From assembly GCA_947627535.1 (NCBI GenBank), contig CANQWM010000029.1:1-39352 (forward strand): 39,352 nucleotides of DNA. Direction: 5' to 3'. The position numbers were made by a program, and so were the translations under genes. Position 1 is the first letter of the stretch; the number at the start of each line of letters is the position of its first letter. Positions 14,145-23,185 of the stretch are shown here, one piece after another. The notes beneath the pieces were generated by a model that was not told the DNA's origin, ran no database searches, and saw only the letters and a program-made list of their open reading frames with translations. Origin of the DNA: an uncultured Acetatifactor sp. GTDB lineage: Bacteria > Bacillota > Clostridia > Lachnospirales > Lachnospiraceae.

Positions 14145-16376
14145 ATGAAACTATTGTATACATTGACGCAGGAGCAGCAGGAGGCGCTGGCCCTTGCGCC
14201 GGAGGAGCACCTCCTTTACTGCGTTCCTGTGGATCTTGGCTATGACAACAGAAAAAAACAGGCGGAGGAGCTGTACACGGACCAGGTCTGGCTGGCTGTG
14301 ACAGAGCGGAGATTTGCGGTGCTGGACGGCGCGGAGGTGACGGCTTCCTTTCTGCTAGAGGACTGTGAGAAGATCAAATGTGAGCATCAGGTCCACAGCG
14401 GCATTATAACGGTTCTTACAAGAGACGGCCGCGAAGTGTGCGCCGCACGTTTTTCCATGCGGCATATCATCCGGGTGTCTTATGTGGCCAGGGGCGCGCA
14501 GTCCATCATTACCGCCATTGGGGAAGGGGCGGACCCGGCCCAGGCGGAACGGGTCAAGAGCGTGGAGTATGAAAAATACTGCGAAAAATGCGGCAGGGCC
14601 CTTCCCGGCACCAGCAAATGTCCGTACTGTGAGGGAAAGGCCGATACCGTGCGAAAGTTTCTCCTGCTGTGTGGAGATTACATCGGGAAGCTTCTGCTGA
14701 TTTCCCTGCTAATGCTTCTTGTGGCGGGGGTGAATCTGTTAAGCCCTATGATCCAGCGCAAATTTATTGACGGTGCCCTTTCTTCCGGGAAGGGAACCTG
14801 GACGGATCTGTGGCTTTTTATCGGCATTACCTTTTTCCTGCTGGTGACAAGGATCCTGCTGGAGGTGGCGCGCTTCTGGAACTGCTCCAAGCTGGGAGCG
14901 TCCCTGAGCATGACCCTGAGGCAGAAGCTGTATTATAAGATCCAGGCGCTGTCCCTTTCCTTTATCAACAACAGGAAGCCGGGAGAGCTGATGAACCGTG
15001 TGGCGCATGATACCCGCCAGATACGGACCTTCATGGAGGAAGTGTTCGGAGACATGTTTTCCACCCTGCTGACCATGACGGTCTCGCTGGTGGTGATGTT
15101 CGTGATCAGCTGGAAAATGACGCTGCTGTCCATGGTGTTTATCGTGCTTGTGTTCGTTATTTCAAAGGCATTCTGGCACCATATTAATGTCATTTATCAC
15201 AGGCAGTGGCTGAAATCCGACGATCTGAACAGCAGCCTTCAGGACATCATCTCCGGGATCAGGGTGGTGAAGTCTTTCGGGAAGGAAGAGAAGGAAGCGG
15301 CGCGCTTTATGAAGAAGACGAAGGAATTTGCCGCCGTCAACAAGCAGAACGAGACATTCTGGGCAATCTTTTTCCCGATCCTGACATTCCTGATGGGGTG
15401 CGGGACCTATATCGCGGTGATGTTCGGCGGGTTGGATGTGCTGGAGGGCAGGATGACCATGGGAGAGCTGGTGCAGTATATCACCTACTGCGGCTATCTG
15501 TTCGGGCCGCTTGGGTGGATGACCCATCTGCCCCGTTCGGTGATGCAGATGATCACCAGCCTGAACAGGATCTATGACGTGCTGGACGAGGAACCTCAGC
15601 TGGTGGATAAGGAGGACGGTAAGGAATTTCCCATCCAGGGGGCGTTTCGCTTTGAACGGGTGTCCTTCGGCTATCAGACCTATGAGCCGGTTCTGGAAAA
15701 CATTAATTTTGAGGTGAAGCCCGGCGAGATGATCGGGCTGGTAGGGGCTTCCGGCACGGGAAAATCCACGCTGATCAACCTGATCATGCGGCTTTACGAC
15801 GTGGACCAGGGGCGGATCCTTTTAGACGGCGTGGACATCCGGGATATCAGGATGGAATGTCTCCATTCTCAGATCGGTGTGGTGCTGCAGGAAACCTTTC
15901 TGTTCTCCGGCACGATTCTGGCAAATATCCGGTTTGCGCGACAGGACGCGACGCTGGAGGAGGTGATCCGGGCAGCCAAAGCGGCCAACGCCCACGATTT
16001 TATCTGCAAGACCCCGGACGGCTACAACACCTATGTGGGAGAGCACGGGTACAATCTTTCCGGGGGTGAGAGGCAGCGAATCGCCATTGCCAGGGCGATC
16101 TTAAATAACCCCAGGCTTCTGATCCTGGACGAAGCGACCTCCGCGCTGGATACGGAGAGCGAATTTTTGATCCAGCAGGCGCTGGACCGTCTGGTGAAGG
16201 GCAGGACTACGTTTGCCATCGCCCACAGGCTTTCCACCCTGCGCAACGCGGACCGGCTGGTGGTCATCGACCGGCACGGCGTGGCGGAGATCGGCACGCA
16301 TAACGAACTGCTGGAACGGAAGGGCATTTATTACGGCCTTGTGACGGCCCAGCTGAAAATGGCGGAAGGGAAGTAA
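14145..16376 (+). CDS. ABC exporter half-transporter with N-terminal PH-like domain and zinc ribbon (subunit 2)
   Basis: ATG 14145 with GAGGA upstream, 29 bp after the DUF1854 gene. The 743-aa protein repeats the architecture of subunit 1: beta-rich N-terminal domain (about 20-125, with VWLAVTERRFAVLDGAEVT and HSGIITVLTRDGREV), zinc ribbon CEKC (146-149) and CPYC (159-162), six-helix exporter domain (about 170-470), then ATPase with Walker A GASGTGKST (about 535), signature LSGGERQR, Walker B LLILDEATSALD, and AHRLST. Both subunits keep the catalytic Glu, so neither ATP site looks degenerate, unlike many heterodimeric exporters. The two proteins are paralogues but well diverged. Gene order ABC-DUF1854-ABC suggests one complex. 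Confidence 0.85.
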   Translation: MKLLYTLTQEQQEALALAPEEHLLYCVPVDLGYDNRKKQAEELYTDQVWLAVTERRFAVLDGAEVTASFLLEDCEKIKCEHQVHSGIITVLTRDGREVCAARFSMRHIIRVSYVARGAQSIITAIGEGADPAQAERVKSVEYEKYCEKCGRALPGTSKCPYCEGKADTVRKFLLLCGDYIGKLLLISLLMLLVAGVNLLSPMIQRKFIDGALSSGKGTWTDLWLFIGITFFLLVTRILLEVARFWNCSKLGASLSMTLRQKLYYKIQALSLSFINNRKPGELMNRVAHDTRQIRTFMEEVFGDMFSTLLTMTVSLVVMFVISWKMTLLSMVFIVLVFVISKAFWHHINVIYHRQWLKSDDLNSSLQDIISGIRVVKSFGKEEKEAARFMKKTKEFAAVNKQNETFWAIFFPILTFLMGCGTYIAVMFGGLDVLEGRMTMGELVQYITYCGYLFGPLGWMTHLPRSVMQMITSLNRIYDVLDEEPQLVDKEDGKEFPIQGAFRFERVSFGYQTYEPVLENINFEVKPGEMIGLVGASGTGKSTLINLIMRLYDVDQGRILLDGVDIRDIRMECLHSQIGVVLQETFLFSGTILANIRFARQDATLEEVIRAAKAANAHDFICKTPDGYNTYVGEHGYNLSGGERQRIAIARAILNNPRLLILDEATSALDTESEFLIQQALDRLVKGRTTFAIAHRLSTLRNADRLVVIDRHGVAEIGTHNELLERKGIYYGLVTAQLKMAEGK

Positions 16377-16392
16377 CCCTTCCGCCGTTTTG
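16361..16392 (+). terminator. Intrinsic terminator of the ABC operon
   Basis: GGCGGAAGGG (16361-16370) and CCCTTCCGCC (16377-16386) form a perfect 10-bp stem; the loop contains the stop codon of the second ABC gene. GTTTTGTTG follows. Confidence 0.8.
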
Positions 16393-16436
16393 TTGCAGGC
16401 ATAAAGTCCGCAGACAAAAGCAGGCTTCGGGGGGAG

Positions 16437-16505
16437 TTGATTTGAGGGGGCGATGTGGTATAATGATTCTGCTGGCGCAGAATCCATGGCTATTTCATAG
16501 CCATG
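16437..16505 (+). promoter_or_regulatory. ktrB promoter and 5'-UTR hairpin
   Basis: TTGATT at 16437-16442, 16-bp spacer, TATAAT at 16459-16464 with TG of an extended -10. About 15 nt after the expected start a perfect 9-bp stem with a 3-nt loop occurs: CATGGCTAT (16485-16493), ATAGCCATG (16497-16505). No T-run follows, so it is not a terminator. Remaining leader to 16571 shows no recognised riboswitch, in particular not the ydaO c-di-AMP motif often found before ktr genes. Confidence 0.6.
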
Positions 16506-16571
16506 ATGCCGGAGGCGGCCGCAGCCGTCGTGCCGGGGTCGGTCTCGAAAAATTGTTTTTGGGTAATGAAC

Positions 16572-17933
16572 ATGAAAAAGAAGTCAAAGATTGTTTTGTC
16601 CACCACACAGATGATCCTGTTAAGCTTTTTGCTTGCCATAATGGCGGGGAGCGTACTGCTTGCCCTGCCGGTAAGCTCCGCCGACGGAAGGGCGGTCCCG
16701 TATATTGACGCGCTGTTTACCGCAACCACCTCCATATGTGTGACGGGGCTGGTCACGGTGCCAACCGTTTCCACATGGAGCGTGTTCGGCCAGGTTGTGA
16801 TCCTGTTCCTGATACAGATCGGCGGCCTTGGCGTCATCACCGTCCTGTCCGGGATCCTTATCAGCCTGCACCGGAGGATTGGAATCGGCAGCAGGATGCT
16901 GATACAGGACGCCTTCAACCTGAACACGCTGTCGGGCATGGTAAAGTTCATTAAGAGTGTATTGGCCGGTACGGTTGTCGTGGAAGGGGCGGGGGCTCTT
17001 TTGTATATGACTGTATTTGTGCCGGAGTATGGCGCAAGGGGGATCTGGATCTCGGTCTTCAACGCGGTGTCCGCTTTCTGCAACGCCGGTATGGATATCC
17101 TGTCGGAGGAGAGCCTGTGCGGATACAGGCTTGATCCCATGGTCAACATCGTGACCTGTCTGCTCATTGTTTTCGGCGGAATAGGTTATATTGTCTGGTG
17201 GGACGTGCTGAGAGTCCTGAAGAATTTTCGACGCCAGAAGCTGAAATGTTTCCGGAATCTGACGCTTCACAGCAAGATCGCCCTGTCGACGACGGCGATC
17301 CTGATCCTGGCGGGGACCGGGGCATTCCTTTGTCTGGAATATCATAATCCGCTAACCATCGGGAAGGATTCGCTGCCGGACAAGCTCCTGACCTCCCTGT
17401 TTCAGTCCGTGACAACAAGGACGGCGGGTTTTGCCACGATCCCGCAGCAGGATCTGACCAACGCATCGTCCATTGTTGCGATCCTGCTGATGTTTATTGG
17501 CGGTTCACCGGTGGGAACGGCGGGCGGCGTCAAGACGGTGACGATTGCCGTGCTGCTGGTTTCCGCCTTCGCCGCCATAAAGAACAAAGAAGACGCATCG
17601 CTTTTTCACAGAACCATAACGAAACAGGCCGTGGGCAAGGCTGTCGCCGTGGTAAGCATGTCGTTTCTCATCCTGACCGCATCCACCGTTCTGCTCTCGG
17701 CTGTCACGGACGCCAGCGTGATCGACATCGCCTATGAGACAGCCAGCGCCACGGCAACCGTGGGATTGACGAGAAACCTGACTCCGGCGCTGAACGTCTG
17801 GGGAAAGATCATTATCATGATTACAATGTACCTGGGAAGGGTCGGCCCTATTTCGCTGGTGGTTGCCTTCAACACAAAGAAAGTGAAAAACAATTGCCTG
17901 AAGAATCCAACAGAGGAGATCAGCGTCGGCTGA
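16572..17933 (+). CDS. ktrB: Potassium uptake protein KtrB (Trk/Ktr channel subunit)
   Basis: Start is uncertain: ATG 16572 has only GGG 8 nt upstream, ATG 16566 is two codons earlier, and a further in-frame ATG lies at 16503. From 16572 the protein is 453 aa, the usual length. It has four repeats of the K+ channel fold with filter-like segments: TTSICVTGLVTV (near 53), NAVSAFCNAGMD (near 165), QSVTTRTAGFAT (near 280) and a last one near ETASATATVGLT. It carries K+ (often coupled to Na+) across the membrane and needs the KtrA ring encoded next. Confidence 0.9.
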   Translation: MKKKSKIVLSTTQMILLSFLLAIMAGSVLLALPVSSADGRAVPYIDALFTATTSICVTGLVTVPTVSTWSVFGQVVILFLIQIGGLGVITVLSGILISLHRRIGIGSRMLIQDAFNLNTLSGMVKFIKSVLAGTVVVEGAGALLYMTVFVPEYGARGIWISVFNAVSAFCNAGMDILSEESLCGYRLDPMVNIVTCLLIVFGGIGYIVWWDVLRVLKNFRRQKLKCFRNLTLHSKIALSTTAILILAGTGAFLCLEYHNPLTIGKDSLPDKLLTSLFQSVTTRTAGFATIPQQDLTNASSIVAILLMFIGGSPVGTAGGVKTVTIAVLLVSAFAAIKNKEDASLFHRTITKQAVGKAVAVVSMSFLILTASTVLLSAVTDASVIDIAYETASATATVGLTRNLTPALNVWGKIIIMITMYLGRVGPISLVVAFNTKKVKNNCLKNPTEEISVG

Positions 17934-17952
17934 CGGAAAGGGAGAGCAGAGT

Positions 17953-18603
17953 ATGAGCAAAAACAGATCTTATGCGGTATTTGGACTTGGAAGATACGGG
18001 AGGGCGCTGGCCAGGGAACTGGCCGCAAACGGGGCGGAAGTGATTGCGGTGGACATGGACGAGGAGATCGTAAACAGCGTGGCCGGAGAGATCCCTTATT
18101 GCAAGTGCGCTGACGTCACGGACGGGGAAGTGATCAAGAGGCTTGGGATCGCCAACGTGGATGTGGTGATTATCACCATGGCCACGCATCTGGAGGCCAG
18201 CGTTATGGCAACGATGCTCTGTAAGGAAATCGGCGTTCCAACGGTCATTGCGAAATGCGCAAGCGAGATGAACTGCAGGATCCTGAAAAGGATCGGGGCC
18301 GACAGGGTCGTCCTCCCCGAGAGCGAGTCCGGGATCCGGATGGCGAAAAATCTTTTAAGTTCCGGCTTTGTAGATATTATCGAGCTATCCAAAGACGTTT
18401 CCATGATAGAGCTGGACGTCAGACCGGAGTGGGAAGGAAAAAATCTGATCGAACTGAATCTCCGGAAGAAATATTCGATTAATATCGTGGCAGTCGTCGA
18501 AGACGGAAACGTAAGCGCCAATATTGATCCCGAACAGTCTCTGCGAGGATCGATGAAACTGATCGTCATGGCAAATCCGGCCAGACTGGAAAAGTTAAGG
18601 TAA
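17953..18603 (+). CDS. ktrA: Potassium uptake regulator KtrA (RCK domain)
   Basis: ATG 17953, 19 bp after ktrB. The 216-aa protein begins with a Rossmann RCK_N domain (FGLGRYGRALARELAANGAE at 10-29, DMDEE near 35 for the nucleotide ribose) and ends with a RCK_C domain (about 135-216, WEGKNLIELNLRKKYSINIV). Known KtrA proteins form octameric rings that bind ATP/ADP, and c-di-AMP at the C-terminal domain, to gate KtrB. It ends 9 bp before the convergent hflC with no terminator visible. Confidence 0.92.
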   Translation: MSKNRSYAVFGLGRYGRALARELAANGAEVIAVDMDEEIVNSVAGEIPYCKCADVTDGEVIKRLGIANVDVVIITMATHLEASVMATMLCKEIGVPTVIAKCASEMNCRILKRIGADRVVLPESESGIRMAKNLLSSGFVDIIELSKDVSMIELDVRPEWEGKNLIELNLRKKYSINIVAVVEDGNVSANIDPEQSLRGSMKLIVMANPARLEKLR

Positions 18604-18612
18604 GCGGCAAAG

Positions 18613-19482
18613 TTATTTCCCGTAAAAAATCTGGGCGATGGGGGAATCCGGAGATAAGATCACCGTTTTATTCCCGCCCTGCATGGATACCTTCAGGGCG
18701 TCCAGACTTCTCACGAAGGAGTAAAAGTCCTGTCTGGATTCGTCCGCGTACGCTTCCGAAAGGATGCGCATGTATTCGGCTTCTCCTTCTGCGATCAGGA
18801 TCTCCGCGTTCTTATCGGCTTCGGAGAGCATCACGGTCACTTCCTTATCGGTGCTATTCCGGATGATCTGGGCTTCAGAGCTGCCCTCCGCCGTGTAGGT
18901 GGCGGCGATATTGTCGCGCTCGGAGATCATGCGCTCGTATACGGCGGCCTTGTTGTCGCTGGGAAGATCCAGCTTTTTCGTCTCAAAGGCCAGGAGTGTA
19001 ATGCCGTATTGATCCAGGGATGTGCCGATGTTTTCGATGACGGCCTGGGAAAGCGCCCCGTCCCGGCCGGAGATCACATCGTCCTGTTTCGTGCTGCTGA
19101 TCACGTTTTTCGTGGAGTTATAGACGATGGCGTCCAGGCGGCTTTCCGCGTTGGCGATGGAGCAGTTTAAGGTCTGGGCGAACTTCAACGGGTCCGTGAT
19201 GCGCCACAAAATATAGCTGTCACAGATCATGGTCTTTTTGTCGCTGGTGATTACATCAGAGGGGGACAGGTCGTACAGAAGCGTCTGCTTCGGCAGAGTG
19301 TCCGCGCTCTCGATAAAGGGCACCTTAAAGCTGATTCCCGCCTGGGAGACCACATGGTCGATCCGGCCGAACTGCCGGATCAGGCTGTATTCGTTTTCCC
19401 CTGTGATCACGATGCTGGATGCGCCCACAATTATAATAAGAAATAGCACGATGACAATTACAGTGCGTTTTAAGGTTTTCAT
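18613..19482 (-). CDS. hflC: HflC-type SPFH membrane protein
   Basis: Minus-strand ATG at 19482 with GGAGGGAG upstream, 12 bp after hflK. The 289-aa protein has one N-terminal membrane helix (about 8-28) and an SPFH/band-7 domain (ITGENEYSLIRQFGRIDHVV, DKKTMICDSYILWRITDP, then the coiled, Ala/Glu-rich SSEAQIIRNSTDKEVTVMLS and EAEYMRILSEAY). HflK and HflC form a cage around FtsH protease in proteobacteria; a similar role here is inferred. The family is less common in Clostridia than in proteobacteria but does occur. Confidence 0.88.
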   Translation of the reverse strand: MKTLKRTVIVIVLFLIIIVGASSIVITGENEYSLIRQFGRIDHVVSQAGISFKVPFIESADTLPKQTLLYDLSPSDVITSDKKTMICDSYILWRITDPLKFAQTLNCSIANAESRLDAIVYNSTKNVISSTKQDDVISGRDGALSQAVIENIGTSLDQYGITLLAFETKKLDLPSDNKAAVYERMISERDNIAATYTAEGSSEAQIIRNSTDKEVTVMLSEADKNAEILIAEGEAEYMRILSEAYADESRQDFYSFVRSLDALKVSMQGGNKTVILSPDSPIAQIFYGK

Positions 19483-19494
19483 GTTGTCTCCCTC

Positions 19495-20556
19495 CTATTC
19501 TTCCGTACCGCTGCCGTTTGTACTGCCGCTATTTCCCGGATTGGATGCGGCCGGTGCAGTCTGGGCGCCGGTGGTTCCCGTAAAGGATTCCAGCGGGTAG
19601 ACGGTCTGGGTATCTCCCTCCGGACTTTCGATGATGACCTTCAGATCCGGGAGAAGCTCCTCCATTGCTTCATAGAACATACGCTGTCTTGTGACGGCGG
19701 GGTTTTTGATGTATTCTTCGTACATGGCGTTGAAGCGCGCCACCTGCGCCGTGGCCTCGTTGATGCGTTCCGTCTTTCTGGCCTCCGCGTCCTTTACAAT
19801 AGCGTCCGCCTTAGCCTGTGCGGAGGGAATCTGTTCGTTCCGGTATTTGTTCGCGTTGTTCAGGGCGGTTTCCTTTCCCTGTTTTGCGGTTTCCACCGCC
19901 TTAAAGGCTTCCATGACTTCGGTGGTGGGAGGCTGGGAATCCTGGATGGTGATATTTACAAGCTGGATTCCGATATCCTGCGTCTCCAGCTTTTCCAGGA
20001 TCATTTCCCGGATGGCAGCCTGAATCTCGTTTTTCCCCGTGGTCAGCACGTCGTCGACGGGATAGCTCCCGATCACGGTGCGGATGCAGCTCTGGCTGAC
20101 ATTGCGCAGGATGTCCAGCGGCTTGGCTGACGCATAGAGCGCTTTCACGGGATCGCTGTAGCGGTATTCCACATAAAAATCCACGTCGATGAAATTAAAG
20201 TCGGAGGTGATCATCAGGGATTCGTCCGAGATCGTTTCGTTGGTCTCGGCATTATATCCGATGGAAAATCCCTGAATGGTGGTGTTTACCTTCCGTACCT
20301 GCTGGATGAAGGGAATCTTGAAATGAAGTCCCGGGGCCGTCACCGCCTGGGCCTTGCCAAAGGTGATCAGCACCGCCTGTTCCTGTTCCTTGATCTCATA
20401 GGTGGAGCCTGCGGCGATGATCAAAGCCGCAATGACGATCACCGCGATACCTATGATCCTGCCGCGGGGCAGCTTTGGAGGAAAGTTTATCTTATCTCCC
20501 ATGGTCTCAAAACCGTTTTTTCTGTTCCGGATGGAATCTCCGTTCATAATACCCAT
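19495..20556 (-). CDS. hflK: HflK-type SPFH membrane protein
   Basis: Start chosen at minus-strand ATG 20556 because AAAGGAG (20564-20570 on the plus strand, reversed) stands 7 nt before it; the frame opens six codons earlier without a site. The 353-aa protein has a cytosolic N-terminus, one membrane helix (about 29-50), an SPFH domain (YEIKEQEQAVLITFGKAQAV, GLHFKIPFIQQVRKVNTTIQ) and a coiled Ala/Glu/Lys-rich region (AVETAKQGKETALNNANKYR). The C-terminal tail is Ser/Gly/Asn-rich and low-complexity (about 335-353), typical of HflK. It pairs with the next gene, hflC. Confidence 0.88.
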   Translation of the reverse strand: MGIMNGDSIRNRKNGFETMGDKINFPPKLPRGRIIGIAVIVIAALIIAAGSTYEIKEQEQAVLITFGKAQAVTAPGLHFKIPFIQQVRKVNTTIQGFSIGYNAETNETISDESLMITSDFNFIDVDFYVEYRYSDPVKALYASAKPLDILRNVSQSCIRTVIGSYPVDDVLTTGKNEIQAAIREMILEKLETQDIGIQLVNITIQDSQPPTTEVMEAFKAVETAKQGKETALNNANKYRNEQIPSAQAKADAIVKDAEARKTERINEATAQVARFNAMYEEYIKNPAVTRQRMFYEAMEELLPDLKVIIESPEGDTQTVYPLESFTGTTGAQTAPAASNPGNSGSTNGSGTEE

Positions 20557-20586
20557 ATCAACACTCCTTTCCAAGGTGTTGGTTAC

Positions 20587-20615
20587 ATCATACTAGAATT
20601 TTGTCAAAAGTGCAA
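20587..20615 (-). promoter_or_regulatory. hflKC promoter
   Basis: On the minus strand TTGCAC (20615-20610) and TATGAT (20592-20587) are separated by 17 bp, about 31 bp before the hflK start. Confidence 0.5.
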
Positions 20616-20645
20616 TGGCACAGAGGAAATTTCAGGCGGGAAGTG

Positions 20646-20674
20646 TTGTCAAACGATATTTTATAAGGTATAAT
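20646..20674 (+). promoter_or_regulatory. Promoter for the GGDEF-EAL gene
   Basis: TTGTCA at 20646-20651, 17-bp spacer, TATAAT at 20669-20674, 52 bp before the start codon. Confidence 0.7.
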
Positions 20675-20726
20675 AATTTTGTTGACGTTTTTTAGCTTTC
20701 GGTCTGAATTCTGAGGAGAAAGTAGC

Positions 20727-23009
20727 ATGTTTTACTCACTTGTGGTTCTTTTGATTCTGCTCACCGTCCTGATGATCGTGTGTGTAATTATTATCAATAA
20801 GAAGGAGCCAAGAAACCGCCGGAGAGTGGTGCAGCTGATCTGGATGGCCGTTGTCACGGCCGCCTGCTATACTGCGTTTATTCTTGTGCCCATGGACCGG
20901 TACAGCCTGGCGTGTTTTGCCGGCGGGCTCTATTTCCTTGCCACGGACTGGCTTGTGGTGTATCTGATGCTGTTTGCCGCCGCCTATACGAAGGTGAGCC
21001 CGCCCTCGTGTGTGCCGCGGCGTATCATCGGTTTTCTGGCCGGCGTTGACTCCATATCGTTTGTGGTCAACACATTTACGCATCACATGTTTGATCTGAA
21101 GGGCATGACCGCGCAGAGATGGGGGCTGCAGTACTGGGACGTCCTCTTTACGCCGCTGCATTATGTGCATCGTTTTTTTGTCTATTCCATCGTTCTGTAC
21201 AGCTTGTGTATTTTTCTATACCGTTTTGTGAAATCTCCTTCGATCTATAAAAGCAAGTATGGCAGCATACTGCTTCAGGTATTCGCGGTGGTGGGGATCA
21301 ATATTCTGTGTTCCGCAGCCAATCTGTATTACGATTATTCCGTGGTCCTTTACGCTTCCCTGGCGATCTCCATCTGTTATCTGGCGCTTTATGCTTCGCC
21401 GAAGAAGCTGCTGGAAAAGATCCACTCTACCATTATAGGCGATTCCGTGATCGGACTGCTGGCCTATGACAACGACGGCAAATGTGTGGGCGCGAACCGG
21501 GCCGCGGAGGAACTGTTTGTCTCCAACGGGGACATTTACGCCGCGGCAGAACAGTTTCTGGCCGACTGGCGGGAGACGTTCCAGGGAAACAACGAAAACG
21601 TCGTCGGCGCGGAGCGTACCTTTATGAACGGCGGGGACAAGGTGTATGTCTACGTCACATATCAGAAGTTTTTGGACAATCAGGGAAGGCTTTTAGGCTC
21701 CTGCTTCCAGTTTGAAAACCGCACGGAGGTGGTTAAGAAGATCAAATCCCAGCAGTACAAGGCCACCCACGACATGCTGACGGGTCTGCTGAACAGGAAC
21801 GCCTTTGAGGAAGAGGCGGCGGAAATACTGTCCCAGGCAAGCGTGCCTTACTGTATGGTCTGTTCCAATATCAAGGATTTCAAGCTGGTAAATGAGCTTT
21901 ACGGAGCGGAGGCGGGTGACAGGCTCCTGAAGGCCCAGGCGGAAATGATGCGCGCCGCGGCGGAGGAAGGAACTGTCAGCGCACGCGTATATGCAGACAG
22001 ATTCTGTACGCTGATGCCAAAAAGCAGCTTTAACGAACAGATATTTCTGGACAATATGGACCGGACCCTGTCGAACTGCCTGGAGGCGACGTTCCGGCTG
22101 CATTACTACATCGGCGTTTACGATATCACGGACGTGAACGAGCCGGTCTGGACCATGTATGACAAGGCCATGCTGGCCATTGAGACGATCTGCGGCAACT
22201 ATGATCAGTTTATCTGCTATTACAAGGAAGAAATGCTGCAGCACATCATGAGGGAGAAGGAAGTGCTGGGCGAGTTTGACAGGGCGCTTGAGGAAGGACA
22301 GTTCTGTATGTTCCTGCAGCCTCAGATCTCAAATGACGGCAGGGTAGTGGGAGCGGAGGCTCTGGTGAGGTGGCTCCACCCGGAAAAGGGAACGGTGAGT
22401 CCGGGCGTCTTTATCCCTACGCTGGAAAAGGCTGGACTGATCCAGAAGGTCGACCTTTACATGTGGGAGTGCGCGGCAAAAAAACTGGAGGAGTGGAAGC
22501 ACAGCGGGCGGGAGGACCTCTTTATCTCTGTCAATATCTCGCGGAAGGATTTTCTCTATCTGGATATCTGCGAGGCGTTCCGTTCCCTGCGGGAAAAGTA
22601 CGACTTTGACATTAAGAAGCTGAAGCTGGAGATCACGGAATCCGCGCTGATGGAAAACGTCAGGGAGGTCCTGCGGACGGTGGACGGCCTGCATGCGCTG
22701 GGGTATGATATCGAAATAGACGACTTTGGCAGCGGTTATTCCTCACTGGGTATGCTGAAGGATATCAACGCGGATATTTTAAAGATCGACATGATCTTTC
22801 TTCAGGAGACAAAGAATGTGAGAAGGAGCACCACGATCCTGAAAAATATTATTTCCATGTCGAAGGAGCTTGGGATGCCTGTCATTACGGAGGGCGTGGA
22901 GACCAGGGAACAGATGGAGTTCCTGACCAGCGCGGGCTGCGATATGTTCCAGGGGTATTATTTTGCAAAGCCCATGAGGGTGGAGGATTTTGAAAGGGGT
23001 TACTGCTGA
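20727..23009 (+). CDS. Membrane c-di-GMP phosphodiesterase (PAS, degenerate GGDEF, EAL)
   Basis: ATG 20727 with AGGAGAA upstream. The 760-aa protein has about seven membrane helices in residues 1-225 (like the 7TM sensor region of histidine kinases), a PAS-like segment (about 232-340), a GGDEF domain (about 343-500) and an EAL domain (about 510-755). The GGDEF motif is replaced by YADRF (422-426), so cyclase activity is unlikely. EAL residues are intact: Glu544 of EAL, Asn603, Glu635, Asp665-Asp666 in DDFGSG, Lys686, Glu722 and Glu725 in EGVET, Gln742. It should hydrolyse c-di-GMP, with the GGDEF part perhaps binding GTP as a regulator. The sensed signal is unknown. Confidence 0.9.
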   Translation: MFYSLVVLLILLTVLMIVCVIIINKKEPRNRRRVVQLIWMAVVTAACYTAFILVPMDRYSLACFAGGLYFLATDWLVVYLMLFAAAYTKVSPPSCVPRRIIGFLAGVDSISFVVNTFTHHMFDLKGMTAQRWGLQYWDVLFTPLHYVHRFFVYSIVLYSLCIFLYRFVKSPSIYKSKYGSILLQVFAVVGINILCSAANLYYDYSVVLYASLAISICYLALYASPKKLLEKIHSTIIGDSVIGLLAYDNDGKCVGANRAAEELFVSNGDIYAAAEQFLADWRETFQGNNENVVGAERTFMNGGDKVYVYVTYQKFLDNQGRLLGSCFQFENRTEVVKKIKSQQYKATHDMLTGLLNRNAFEEEAAEILSQASVPYCMVCSNIKDFKLVNELYGAEAGDRLLKAQAEMMRAAAEEGTVSARVYADRFCTLMPKSSFNEQIFLDNMDRTLSNCLEATFRLHYYIGVYDITDVNEPVWTMYDKAMLAIETICGNYDQFICYYKEEMLQHIMREKEVLGEFDRALEEGQFCMFLQPQISNDGRVVGAEALVRWLHPEKGTVSPGVFIPTLEKAGLIQKVDLYMWECAAKKLEEWKHSGREDLFISVNISRKDFLYLDICEAFRSLREKYDFDIKKLKLEITESALMENVREVLRTVDGLHALGYDIEIDDFGSGYSSLGMLKDINADILKIDMIFLQETKNVRRSTTILKNIISMSKELGMPVITEGVETREQMEFLTSAGCDMFQGYYFAKPMRVEDFERGYC

Positions 23010-23074
23010 GGGGCTATGACTTTTAGGGGTGGAAAGAATAACTGATTTTTTTATTGTTACAAAGGAAACAACTA

Positions 23075-23185
23075 ATGCACGCCGCCTATGGAAGCGCATT
23101 TAATCAGGATGAGGTGCAAGGTTGGCTCAACAGGCATTTGGAAGGATATAAAAAGTTTGGTTTTGGCCTTTGGGCAGTTGTTTTA
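23075..23185 (+). pseudogene. GNAT N-acetyltransferase internal fragment
   Basis: The plus-strand frame reads HAAYGSAFNQDEVQGWLNRH then LEGYKKFGFGLWAVVL. The pattern EVxxWLxRxLxxYKxFGFGLWAVVL is typical of the region before the acetyl-CoA site of RimJ/RimL-like GNAT enzymes, where a KExGxxIGxCGL motif should follow. Here the match stops at about 23185, exactly where the convergent gene on the minus strand ends. Neither the N-terminus nor the CoA-binding motif is present. It is too short to be active. Confidence 0.55.

Noticed and set aside
16393..16571. c-di-AMP (ydaO) riboswitch before ktrB
   Set aside because: The conserved ydaO core bases are not visible and the leader is too short.
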